DNA of 16,149 nucleotides from Candidatus Zixiibacteriota bacterium (GTDB lineage: Bacteria > Zixibacteria > MSB-5A5 > GN15 > FEB-12). The number at the start of each line of letters is the position of its first letter. Position 1 is the first letter of the stretch. The stretch is taken from contig QNAF01000017.1 in NCBI GenBank assembly GCA_003641405.1, positions 1-16,149 on the forward strand, written 5' to 3'. Positions 7,534 to 14,702 of the stretch are shown here, in pieces. The position numbers and the translations under genes were made by a program. A model generated the notes under the pieces. It made no database searches. It had not been told where the DNA came from and worked only from the letters and a program-made list of their open reading frames with translations.

Positions 7534-7549
7534 ACACTAAAACTTGTGT
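7534..7549. promoter_or_regulatory. NrdR box 2 upstream of nrdJ
   Basis: ACACTAAAACTTGTGT matches the NrdR-box consensus at 13 of 16 positions, with perfect ACAC/GTGT ends. Its start is 31 bp from that of box 1, three helical turns, which is the characteristic spacing of paired NrdR boxes. Confidence 0.82.
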
Positions 7550-7963
7550 CCCTTTGCAAGAAATTCGTATTCTCTTGATAGACAAGCCAATATCAGGATC
7601 ACTTGCTTTACGTGCGCATTCGAGAATCGCACGAGACTGGCGAATGTCAAAATGCGGTTACGGTAATGTCTTAATCTTCAGGGAGTTAGTGGGGTTGAAT
7701 TTGTTGCTGTCATCCCCGAATGGAATCTTTTCAAATCGCACCCACGTAACAATCCATGTACCAGTAAGTTGCGGAGATATGAACACTAATCAACAGGGTG
7801 TTAACAGATAATCACCCGGATTTGTGGAAAAGATGGGTGTGTTTCACAGCAGAAAGGGGGTGAATTGCGTAGGCCTATATTACCTGGAAGATCGGACCAA
7901 CCACTCCGGCTTCTTCCCTACCCGAACCACCTGTTGGTTGATTGTTCGTTTTGAGGAAAAACT
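7550..7963. other. intergenic gap between the radical SAM gene and the nrdJ control region
   Basis: This stretch of about 410 bp lies past the stop of the radical SAM gene and upstream of the NrdR boxes. A weak inverted repeat (ACCAAC at 7896-7901 with GTTGGT at 7933-7938) follows the radical SAM stop codon but lacks a T-tract. A single DnaA-box-like TTTTCCACA appears on the minus strand near 7820-7830. Open frames crossing it start at TTG or run antisense to known genes. I see no gene here. Confidence 0.4.
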
Positions 7964-9055
7964 TCAGGCAAAATCGCTGATCTGCACCGGTCGCTGGCGG
8001 TTGCCCCATGTCCCCGGCATACTGTCAAAACGCCCGTCGCACACTTCACCACAGTGCTTACAGGCGCCGTCGGTCGTCAGGTTCCATTCAAGCAACTGGT
8101 ACCAGTCCCTTCCAATGAGAACCTTGCCGCAGTTGCGGCAGTACGTCGAAGCCCCTGACTCATCGTGCACATTCCCCGTAAAAGCGTATCGGATACCGTT
8201 TCGCATGGCAATCTCACGCGCCTTAGTCAGAATACCTGGTGGTGTTGGCGGCTTGTCTGTGTATTTCCAGGACGGGTGAAAAGCCGAAAAATGCATCGGC
8301 ACATCAGGTCCCAGCTTTTCGACAACCCAGCAGGTCATCTCGTCGAGTTCCTGCTCGGAGTCGTTCTCGCCGGGAATCAGCAGTGTTGTCAGTTCGAGCC
8401 AGATATCGGTCTTATGCTTCAGATAAACCAGCGTATCCAAAACCGGCTGGAGATGGCCACCACAGAGTTTGTGATAGAAACGGTCCGTGAACGCTTTCAG
8501 ATCGACATTTGCCGCATCCATGTGCCGGAAGAACTCTTCGCGTGGCTCTTCGCAGATATATCCGGCAGTCACGGCCACCGTCTGTATGCCTGATTCGTGG
8601 CAGGCACGGGCGACATCAACAGCATACTCAAGGAATATCACCGGATCGTTGTAGGTGAACGCAACTGACCGACAACCGAGTTCCTTTGCGGCTCGGGCAA
8701 TTGTCTCCGGTGTCGCTTTTGCCGCCAGGGTGTCTGTCTCGCGAGATTTGCTGATATCCCAGTTCTGACAGAACTTGCAGGCCAGGTTGCAACCGGCTGT
8801 CCCGAACGAAAGGACTGCACTACCGGGGTAGAAATGACTCAGCGGCTTCTTCTCGATGGGGTCAATGCAGAACCCGCTCGAACGACCGTAGGTGGTCAGA
8901 ACAAGAGCATCCTCTTGCCGCATCCGCACAAAGCACAACCCGCGCTGCCCGTCCTGCAAGCGACAGTAACGCGGGCACAGGTCGCAACGGATCTTTCCAT
9001 TATCCAGCACGGTCCAGTATCTGGCTGGTACTACTGACGGATCAAAGTTTGTCAT
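7964..9055 (-). CDS. AmmeMemoRadiSam-type radical SAM enzyme (PflA-like)
   Basis: The product is 363 residues from the chosen ATG. The radical SAM CxxxCxxC motif is C89-N-L-A-C93-K-F-C96, binding the 4Fe-4S cluster that cleaves S-adenosylmethionine. An N-terminal Cys-rich segment has C24, C27, C31 and C41 ('CDLCPRYC' onward), and the C-terminus has another set ('YCRNCG', 'CKHCGEVC'), probably binding metal. This arrangement, with 'DPIEKKPLSHFYPGS' and 'SFGTAGCNLACKFCQNWDISK' in two overlapping parts, is typical of the radical SAM member of the AmmeMemoRadiSam system, often annotated as pyruvate formate-lyase activating enzyme-like. Its substrate is unknown to me. Memo and AMMECR1 partners are not adjacent. 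A GTG start at 9103 would add 16 residues, but it lies upstream of the predicted -35 and lacks an RBS, so ATG 9055 is preferred. Confidence 0.88.
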   Translation of the reverse strand: MTNFDPSVVPARYWTVLDNGKIRCDLCPRYCRLQDGQRGLCFVRMRQEDALVLTTYGRSSGFCIDPIEKKPLSHFYPGSAVLSFGTAGCNLACKFCQNWDISKSRETDTLAAKATPETIARAAKELGCRSVAFTYNDPVIFLEYAVDVARACHESGIQTVAVTAGYICEEPREEFFRHMDAANVDLKAFTDRFYHKLCGGHLQPVLDTLVYLKHKTDIWLELTTLLIPGENDSEQELDEMTCWVVEKLGPDVPMHFSAFHPSWKYTDKPPTPPGILTKAREIAMRNGIRYAFTGNVHDESGASTYCRNCGKVLIGRDWYQLLEWNLTTDGACKHCGEVCDGRFDSMPGTWGNRQRPVQISDFA

Positions 9056-9068
9056 ATCTCTATGAAGG

Positions 9069-9097
9069 AAGATAACATCACGTTTTGCCTCGTGCAA
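9069..9097 (-). promoter_or_regulatory. putative promoter of the radical SAM gene
   Basis: On the minus strand TTGCAC (9097-9092), a 17-nt spacer and TATCTT (9074-9069) end 13 nt before ATG 9055. The expected leader is about 5-8 nt with only a weak GAGAT before the start. The -10 is identical to that of the candidate small RNA at 3464-3459. Confidence 0.5.
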
Positions 9098-9139
9098 CCA
9101 CACAGTCGGTTGGAGTCAAACTGAGAAACCGAGCACAAA

Positions 9140-9230
9140 GGCTTGTTGATAAACCGTCCGCAGGCGGTGGCGTTCTGCCTGACGCTTCTCCGGATCCCCC
9201 CGACTGCCAGGCAGGGACACCTGGCAGCAC
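9140..9230. repeat. degenerate copy of the 14316-14464 MITE-like element
   Basis: The left end (GGCTTGTTGAtAAACCGTCC) and the body through the CTGCCAGG/CCTGGCAG hairpin match 14317-14415 closely. Roughly 8-10 bp corresponding to the CAGGTGTC arm are missing, which destroys the first internal hairpin. The right terminal repeat is absent, so this copy is truncated and probably immobile. Confidence 0.75.
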
Positions 9231-9240
9231 TGCAGCTATA

Positions 9241-9300
9241 TCGGCAGATGTGGACATCTGCCGCCCACTATTGCAAGTAACGGTCAGGGTTTTCTTGTAG
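9241..9300. repeat. 60-bp direct repeat, copy 1
   Basis: It is identical to 9365-9424 at 59 of 60 positions (GTAACGG here, GTGACGG in copy 2). It begins with the hairpin CGGCAGATGT-GG-ACATCTGCCG (9242-9263), a perfect 10-bp stem. It is non-coding. Confidence 0.9.
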
Positions 9301-9320
9301 GGCACGAGCAACCACTCCGA

Positions 9321-9387
9321 CGGTGGGCGGTGTACGTCCTCGTGCGCCGCCTGGCGCCGAGGTCTCGGCAGATGTGGACATCTGCCG
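9321..9387. repeat. 67-bp dispersed repeat block, copy 1
   Basis: It aligns without gaps to 14546-14612 with 6 differences in 67 positions. It contains GGCGG...CCGCC and, at its end, the 10-bp CGGCAGATGT/ACATCTGCCG hairpin. It overlaps the start of the second 60-bp direct repeat. Confidence 0.85.
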
Positions 9388-9424
9388 CCCACTATTGCAA
9401 GTGACGGTCAGGGTTTTCTTGTAG
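9365..9424. repeat. 60-bp direct repeat, copy 2
   Basis: This is the second copy of 9241-9300, with one substitution, lying 124 bp downstream. The two copies flank part of the 67-bp block, as if the array grew by duplication. Confidence 0.9.
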
Positions 9425-9445
9425 ATCAAACCCCTGTGCTTGTAG

Positions 9446-9468
9446 GTCGGAACCCCTGCGGTTCCGAC
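9446..9468. repeat. perfect 9-bp hairpin in the repeat cluster
   Basis: GTCGGAACC (9446-9454), loop CCTGC, and GGTTCCGAC (9460-9468) form a perfect hairpin. There is no T-tract, so it is not an intrinsic terminator. It looks like another REP-type intergenic hairpin. Confidence 0.7.
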
Positions 9469-9490
9469 GTATCTATGGATATGCCCCAAC

Positions 9491-9528
9491 AAAAAAACGA
9501 CCACCCCGGCGTTAAGCCGGGATGGTCG
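9491..9528 (-). terminator. intrinsic terminator of the dockerin-protein gene
   Basis: On the minus strand CGACCATCCCGGC (9528-9516), a short loop and GCCGGGGTGGTCG (9510-9498) form a 13-bp stem with one G-T pair, followed by seven T (9497-9491). It lies 48 bp past the stop codon at 9576. Confidence 0.93.
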
Positions 9529-9575
9529 AAAGCAGAAGTCTGATTAACTTCTACAGAAAACAGCGATCAATCATC

Positions 9576-12500
9576 CTACATGCAGACAGGAGGATCATCC
9601 GCTCTGTTGACGTAGTCGGCGAGATAGATGATATCACCAATGTTGATGAAACCATCATTGTTAACATCGCCGGCAACTTCCGGAGTCGGAGCCGCACCAC
9701 TGTTGAAGTAGAAGTCGATCAGGCAAATGACGTCGTCGATATCTACATCGAGATCACCGTCGCAGTCACCGCATTCCCAAACACCAACTTCAATGGTGTA
9801 ATCCTCGGTCTCACCATAGAGCTCATAACCACAAGGATCAACCCACTGAGGAGGATCAATGTAGAACAAGCGAATACGCATGGTGGTTTCGCCACCAAGT
9901 GCCGTAGCAGGAGGCGTGATGACCGTCGAATAGACAGGTCCCGCGCCTTCTTCGTACAGAACCTCTTCGTCAAGACCGTAGAGACTCATATCCTGGTTCC
10001 AGTCAACCCAAGCACCGATAACGTCACTGGTCCAGGTGTTATCGCAGGTGACAGCCATCGGATAGCTGAACAACTGCCACATGAACGTGGACATAGCGGT
10101 GTAGTCGGCATAACCAAGAGGGGTACAGCCGCTGGTGTTATCGATAGAACCAACTGTTACGTTGTCGATCCACTCGTCATACGCGCCACAGGAGCTATTA
10201 CTACCAACACAACAGTAACCGCAGTCACTGGCGTAGTGATGAACGGTACAGACTATGTTGGCAGGTACGCCACCATCATCTACAACAAGGATCCAGTGCA
10301 TACCAACAGGCAGGTTCTCTGCGGTCATGATTGGGTTGCCATCAACACAATCCCAGCCGTAGGTGCAGAATGAGCCGTTGGGGCTATAGTAGCCAGTGCA
10401 CGGACAGCCTTCAAGCAGGCCGAGGAAAATGGTATTGATCGAACCGGGGTTCGAGCCACAGAACTCAATGACAACATCCTGGCAGTCCAGTACATTCATC
10501 GCAATCCACATATCCGGGTAAGGGAGATATGGACAGTCAGTCGTGGCAAGCGCCGTAGTAAAGGAGCAAGTGAAGGTGCCGGTTCCGGTCACATCGAAGA
10601 AGTAATCTTCACCGATTCCACCCGGAATGACATCAAAACAGTTGTCGTTCAGCGGAGGAGCAGGGCAAGGACCGGTGTTCGTGATAACAAGATCACCAGA
10701 ACCTTCACCGGACGAGGAGTAGGCACCTATACGAATCATGTATGAAACGCCAGCATCGCAGCAGGCATACATCCGTGAATCGTAATCATAGGTTCCACAG
10801 CCATCGTCATCGTAAGCGACTTCATCGCCATCGGCATAGCCACAGGCACAGCCTTCATAAAGGACTAACCTGGTATCCCAGCCGCTACAGATGTCGAACT
10901 CATACCAACCGGTCGTGGTCGGTGTGAAGCAGAACCATACGTCGTTGTAGACGTTTGGATGCCATGCCATCTGAGAGCAGAGGGGACCGTCGGTAGTGGC
11001 ATCCACCGTGGTATACGGTGTCGAGCCTTCACCAGCGATCGAAATGTAGTCGGCGCAGTTATCGTTAGCCAGAGCAGGCGGACAGTCGTCGATTCTGGTG
11101 ATAACCATATTACCGGTACCATAGTTAGCTGAAGACCAGCCACCTATGCGGATCATGTAAGTATTGCCCATCAGGCAGCAATGCTCCATCACGGAACCGT
11201 AACCGTAGTCAGGAGCTGAACAGCCGTCATCATCGTATGCCACTTCGGAGAAGTCGGCATATCCACAGGCACAGCCATCATAAAGGGCTATCCTTTGATC
11301 CCATCCGGCGGGATCACAGAGACTGAACTCATAGACACCATCGGACGTAGGCGTAAAGCAATACCAGATATCGTTGTTGACCTGGGTACCGTAGGCGACC
11401 TGCGGTCCGTCAGTCGTAGCAGCGATCGTGGTATAGGCTGTGGTGCCTTCGCCGGAGATGGCGATAGCATTGGCACAATGGTTGTTCGCTGGGCCGGTCG
11501 GAGCCGGTGCGATAACCAGGTTACCGCTGCCGGAACCAGAGGAAGAGTAAGCACCAATACGAATCATATAGTACGTACCGTTCGTAACCGTATAATTCAT
11601 CTGTGCAGACGAACTCTTCTTGGCACAGCCGTCATCATCGTAAGTCAGTTCATCGCCGTCGGCATAACCACATGCACAGTCGGCGTAGAGAACCATCTTG
11701 CTGTCAAAGCCACCGTCGCAGACATCGATTGTGACTTCGCCGTCATAATCCGACTGCCAGCAGTACCAGACGTCGTTGTAGACCTCTGGACTGTAGCTGC
11801 TCATTGCAGTGCAAAGCGGGCCGTCGGTAGTAGCATCCACAGTCGTGAATGCAAACGAACCCATACCGGAGATGGCCGTAGCATCGGCACAGTCGTCGTT
11901 GGCGACAACCGGCGGTGTGTATGGCACACACTCTATGCCTACGTAGTACTCAAACGGGCCGTTTGCGCAGTAGAACATTTCCGGATATGTCGGCCATTGG
12001 TAATAGAAATCACCACACATGAGGAAGTAGTAGTCACCAGCCGGAAGGATGATAGGAACTACTTGTTCATCACAAGCTAACCCTAAGATAGCACCGAGAT
12101 CAACACCAGAGCACGGGGTGCCCTGATAAATATTGAGCATCCAGGGAAGGTCAGCGTCAGCGGTGAATGTCACGGTCATGTCTTCGGCCAACGTGAACGT
12201 GTACCAGTCACCGTCGCGGAAGATACCAGAACCCTCAGCGTCGCTCAACCATAGGTTGCCTTTGTATGTTTCACCACAGGCGATAGCATCAAAGGGTGAT
12301 GGCGGATCAGTAAAGCAACCGCCGTTTGGATCCGGGTTTGCCATTAAGTCGTCACAAACCGGATCGGAATCGGCGATAGCGCCACCCGGAATAGTGATTC
12401 CGCACGGAAGCGGATCAGGAACCGGGATGATTTCAGTGATATCGAATGTGTATTCACCAGCCCAGCTATACTCACCGTCAACGACGAAGTAATAAGTGGT

Positions 12501-13130
12501 TCCCCCGGTGAGGTCCACCTCGAACTTCGAGCCGTAGTTGACCGGTGCGTCACAGCCGTCCTGGTCACAGGCGAGTTCATTGGTCATAGGACAGTCGTCA
12601 TACACATACAAATATGAGTCCATGCCACCGTCTGCGGAGTTGCAGGTTGTGGCCTCAACGGTCATATCTGCGCCAGGCGTAAATGCATAGACTACATCGG
12701 GCATGCCCAAACCATAACTGGCACAGGAACCTTCATAGTTCGCATTGTACAACGTTGTGTTGTCAGAGACGGAGAAAACCCCAGGAGAACCTGACAGAGT
12801 CACAACATGGGGATCGGTACACAAGTCACCGGTAATCTTACCAGCGCGTGTCGGATAGTCGAAAGGGGGATACTGTATTTTCTCCATCTCGATAAGCACG
12901 GGACTAGTTCTAGTCGTCTTATCAAGGATGAAGGACTCCTTAGGAGCATCTTCCCTAGCCGGTGTATCGACAGCCTTCGGAGGCTGATTCGTCGCAGTTC
13001 GAAGCAATGGCCCATCACCGGCCTGTGCATTTTGCACCGCGACTGACTGGCCGATTAAGGCACAGCAGAACGCGAGAGCAATAATGACACAAAACGAAGC
13101 GATAAAGCTCTTCTTCTTTAGATTGGTCAT
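9576..13130 (-). CDS. large exported Cys-rich repeat protein with GEVED-type and dockerin domains
   Basis: The 1184-residue product starts with a signal peptide: KKK at 5-7, a hydrophobic core at about 8-27, and likely cleavage after AQA at 37. Two beta-rich PPC-like regions follow (about 100-235 and 240-405). Three homologous Cys-rich PPC-like repeats start at about 410, 547 and 688, each with 'ND.CA', 'TTDGP', 'ND.WYC/F', 'CACGYAD' and 'DDDGC', then 'YMIRIG'. A fourth, degenerate unit starts near 827. Residues about 950-1113 hold a GEVED-type domain ('WVDWNQDM', 'YGETEDYTIEV'). The C-terminus (about 1116-1184) is a dockerin type I domain with two calcium loops, 'DCDGDLDVDIDDV' and 'DVNNDGFINIGDI'. 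A GAGGT site precedes ATG 13130 by about 8 nt. It is probably secreted or surface-attached; I see no catalytic domain. The gene lies 26 nt downstream of the 151-residue ORF and ends at a strong terminator. Confidence 0.9.
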   Translation of the reverse strand: MTNLKKKSFIASFCVIIALAFCCALIGQSVAVQNAQAGDGPLLRTATNQPPKAVDTPAREDAPKESFILDKTTRTSPVLIEMEKIQYPPFDYPTRAGKITGDLCTDPHVVTLSGSPGVFSVSDNTTLYNANYEGSCASYGLGMPDVVYAFTPGADMTVEATTCNSADGGMDSYLYVYDDCPMTNELACDQDGCDAPVNYGSKFEVDLTGGTTYYFVVDGEYSWAGEYTFDITEIIPVPDPLPCGITIPGGAIADSDPVCDDLMANPDPNGGCFTDPPSPFDAIACGETYKGNLWLSDAEGSGIFRDGDWYTFTLAEDMTVTFTADADLPWMLNIYQGTPCSGVDLGAILGLACDEQVVPIILPAGDYYFLMCGDFYYQWPTYPEMFYCANGPFEYYVGIECVPYTPPVVANDDCADATAISGMGSFAFTTVDATTDGPLCTAMSSYSPEVYNDVWYCWQSDYDGEVTIDVCDGGFDSKMVLYADCACGYADGDELTYDDDGCAKKSSSAQMNYTVTNGTYYMIRIGAYSSSGSGSGNLVIAPAPTGPANNHCANAIAISGEGTTAYTTIAATTDGPQVAYGTQVNNDIWYCFTPTSDGVYEFSLCDPAGWDQRIALYDGCACGYADFSEVAYDDDGCSAPDYGYGSVMEHCCLMGNTYMIRIGGWSSANYGTGNMVITRIDDCPPALANDNCADYISIAGEGSTPYTTVDATTDGPLCSQMAWHPNVYNDVWFCFTPTTTGWYEFDICSGWDTRLVLYEGCACGYADGDEVAYDDDGCGTYDYDSRMYACCDAGVSYMIRIGAYSSSGEGSGDLVITNTGPCPAPPLNDNCFDVIPGGIGEDYFFDVTGTGTFTCSFTTALATTDCPYLPYPDMWIAMNVLDCQDVVIEFCGSNPGSINTIFLGLLEGCPCTGYYSPNGSFCTYGWDCVDGNPIMTAENLPVGMHWILVVDDGGVPANIVCTVHHYASDCGYCCVGSNSSCGAYDEWIDNVTVGSIDNTSGCTPLGYADYTAMSTFMWQLFSYPMAVTCDNTWTSDVIGAWVDWNQDMSLYGLDEEVLYEEGAGPVYSTVITPPATALGGETTMRIRLFYIDPPQWVDPCGYELYGETEDYTIEVGVWECGDCDGDLDVDIDDVICLIDFYFNSGAAPTPEVAGDVNNDGFINIGDIIYLADYVNRADDPPVCM

Positions 13131-13156
13131 AGCGTTACCTCATAATTGTTTGACAA

Positions 13157-13612
13157 CTAACACACTCTTTTACTTTCTGAGAAACCCGTGTACCCTGAGG
13201 TCTTGCAGGGAAACATGACACCGGAGCTACCGAACCGGCCGTCGCTATGTTCAGCCGGAAGCTTCCAATCACCTTTAAAGCACATAACGTAGTTCATAAG
13301 GCTAACGTTATAGCTGCAGTCGATGCTGGCTGCTACGTTGACCGGATCATCACCGGTCGAACGGTTACTAAGGACCCGAGGTCCCTTTGGGATTACCACT
13401 TCCGCCCACCCAGCGTTATCGACTGATAGGGTGGCGGTGCTCCGAACCAATTGGTCAAGAAGGCCAACGGGAGCATCGGAAGTCCATGGTATCGTGTCAT
13501 CCCGTACAACTAGTGCCGGTGATACAGTATCACAGACAAAGACGGGAGCACCTTCAGATTCCTGAAGGATACTGTTCTCAGTTAATGTCCAAGTTGTTAG
13601 TCGCATAAACAT
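13157..13612 (-). CDS. hypothetical protein, 151 residues
   Basis: I do not recognise this protein. It begins with ATG preceded by an excellent site (GAGGAG, 7 nt spacing), the best evidence that it is translated. It has no obvious signal peptide or membrane segment. The composition suggests a soluble, beta-rich protein with a few Cys and many Val, Ser and Asp. Its start follows directly on the TAG stop of the upstream small ORF, in the same frame, and its end is 26 nt before the large dockerin protein, so it probably belongs to that operon. The nonsense-split alternative (one gene of about 206 codons broken by TAG) cannot be excluded. Confidence 0.6.
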   Translation of the reverse strand: MFMRLTTWTLTENSILQESEGAPVFVCDTVSPALVVRDDTIPWTSDAPVGLLDQLVRSTATLSVDNAGWAEVVIPKGPRVLSNRSTGDDPVNVAASIDCSYNVSLMNYVMCFKGDWKLPAEHSDGRFGSSGVMFPCKTSGYTGFSESKRVC

Positions 13613-13777
13613 CTATTGTCTCCTCAGAGCAGGAATCGGATCATCAACTTGATCCAGAACTGGCATTTTGCCGGGCTTGCCAACAGTGTCGGCAGCCATG
13701 AGGCAACTCGCCATAACCTCAGCAGTCTGTCTAGGGAAAAACGAGGTTTTGATTCTGGTTAATGATCTCTTGGTCAT
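13613..13777 (-). CDS. hypothetical small protein, 54 residues
   Basis: From ATG 13777 the frame encodes 54 residues beginning MTKRSLTRIKTSFFPRQ, basic at the N-terminus and ending DDPIPALRRQ. AAGGA lies 9 nt before ATG. An extension to TTG 13864 (83 residues) has no ribosome site. The stop TAG is followed directly by the ATG of the 151-residue ORF in the same frame, and that gene's Shine-Dalgarno lies inside this gene's last codons, so the two would be translationally coupled. No family is recognised. It could be a small regulatory or leader peptide, or the 5' part of a gene interrupted by a nonsense codon. Confidence 0.42.
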   Translation of the reverse strand: MTKRSLTRIKTSFFPRQTAEVMASCLMAADTVGKPGKMPVLDQVDDPIPALRRQ

Positions 13778-14315
13778 TCCTAAAGTTCCTTGGAGTTTAG
13801 AGCAATTCCCGTTTTGAGTTTTGCTCCGAAGTACATTGTGCAAATTCTTTTCTTCTGAACCCAATTTAGCAGGTCGTCTATTTCTGTTACCTCATATTTG
13901 AATCAGCGAATAATTCGCGTCTTCTGGTTTAACAGTTTGGGCAAAGAAGAGGGAAGTTTTATGGAGGACTGTTAGAGATGTTTTTGCAAAGCTGCTGTTG
14001 TTTCGTTTCCTTCAAGGAAGTTAAGTCTCATAAACTAAACAACCTTGTCAGAACGTCACAAACAGACTTCACCTGTTAGACAGGCAAATTGTCTTCAGCA
14101 ATTAAATCTCTGGTAGAGGATGTTGGAAATGCCTTTGGAATCACTTGTTTGGCTCTTGGATTCCAGACGTCGCCAACCACACGCTCAGGAGAAAAGATAC
14201 GTAAAACCAAAGAAATGTCAAGGGAAAAAGGGAAGTTTTTTCCTCAAAAGGTAATCTGGAAGTGTTTTCTGTCGCTTTTCTTTCAGTTGAATAGGTTGGA
14301 AAAAACCCACCTGAA
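13778..14315. other. intergenic gap upstream of the dockerin operon
   Basis: This is about 540 bp of AT-richer sequence with no convincing gene. A small palindrome GCGAATAATTCGC lies at about 13907-13919. No promoter upstream of 13777 was good enough to call. The plus-strand frame from TTG 14089 runs into the repeat element and is not credible. Confidence 0.4.
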
Positions 14316-14464
14316 GGGCCTGTTGAAAAACCGTCCGCAGGCGGTGGCGTCAGGTGTCTCTGCCTGACGCCTCTACGGATTCTCCCGACTGCCAGGCAGG
14401 GACACCTGGCAGCACCGTCACCCGAAAATGGATATCTGGAAGTAGTGGCTTTTTCAACAGGCCC
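14316..14464. mobile_element. 149-bp MITE-like element with 15-bp terminal inverted repeats
   Basis: The ends are perfect inverted repeats, GGGCCTGTTGAAAAA (14316-14330) and TTTTTCAACAGGCCC (14450-14464). There is no coding capacity. Inside are two perfect hairpins: GGCGTCAGG/CCTGACGCC (14346-14354 with 14363-14371) and CTGCCAGG/CCTGGCAG (14389-14396 with 14405-14412). No clear target-site duplication is visible. The truncated relative at 9140-9230 shows that the sequence is dispersed. No transposase in the window would explain its movement. Confidence 0.75.
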
Positions 14465-14494
14465 AACGGGTGGGGATTTGTGATTATTGGTGAT

Positions 14495-14511
14495 CCCACC
14501 TGTTAGGTGGG
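14495..14511. repeat. short perfect hairpin
   Basis: CCCACCT, loop GTT, AGGTGGG: a 7-bp perfect stem between the MITE-like element and the 67-bp repeat block. It is non-coding and part of the hairpin-rich intergenic cluster. Confidence 0.55.
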
Positions 14512-14545
14512 CTACTGTTACTGCTGAAAAACCACCCAGTAGTTA

Positions 14546-14612
14546 CGGTGGGCGGTGTACGTCCTCGTGCGCCGCCTGGTGCCGAGATATCGGCAGACGA
14601 GGACGTCTGCCG
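14546..14612. repeat. 67-bp dispersed repeat block, copy 2
   Basis: This is a gap-free match to 9321-9387 with 6 substitutions. The terminal hairpin (14591-14612) reads CGGCAGACG-AGGA-CGTCTGCCG. Relative to copy 1, a T-A stem pair has become C-G on both sides, which preserves the fold. Confidence 0.85.
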
Positions 14613-14665
14613 GCCACGGGGCAGCCGGTGCTCCACAGTTCTGACCAACAAATCCAAGATACTGC

Positions 14666-14694
14666 TTGACAGGCAGGCTTCTGACGGGATTCTT
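14666..14694 (+). promoter_or_regulatory. putative sbcC promoter, near-leaderless
   Basis: A perfect TTGACA (14666-14671), a 17-nt spacer and ATTCTT (14689-14694) end 8 nt before ATG 14703. The -10 is weak. A 7-bp inverted repeat, TTCTGAC (14679-14685) with GTCAGAA (14697-14703), spans the -10 and could be an operator. Confidence 0.45.
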
Positions 14695-14702
14695 CTGTCA
14701 GA

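Noticed and set aside
7339..7560. Cobalamin riboswitch upstream of the B12-dependent reductase
   Set aside because: I looked for the B12 box and associated conserved segments and found none; only the 16-bp stem-loop and NrdR boxes are present.
7446..7811. Plus-strand open frame of 121 codons upstream of nrdJ
   Set aside because: It starts at TTG, reads through both NrdR boxes and lacks a ribosome binding site.
7799..7830. Possible DnaA box / origin-like sequence
   Set aside because: There is only one 8-of-9 match to TTATCCACA and no cluster, AT-rich unwinding region or dnaA/dnaN neighbour.
9140..9470. Possible CRISPR array
   Set aside because: The repeats are unequal in length and spacing, only two copies of the 60-bp unit exist, and no cas genes are nearby.
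9522..10373. Plus-strand open frame of 283 codons
   Set aside because: It lies antisense to the dockerin/GEVED part of the large exported protein and overlaps its terminator. The sense strand has clear domains; the antisense translation resembles nothing.
11295..12080. Plus-strand open frame of 261 codons
   Set aside because: It is antisense to the Cys-rich repeats. Its length follows from the repeat composition of the real gene.
14089..14367. Plus-strand open frame of 92 codons
   Set aside because: It starts at TTG without a ribosome site and its last part reads into the MITE-like element.
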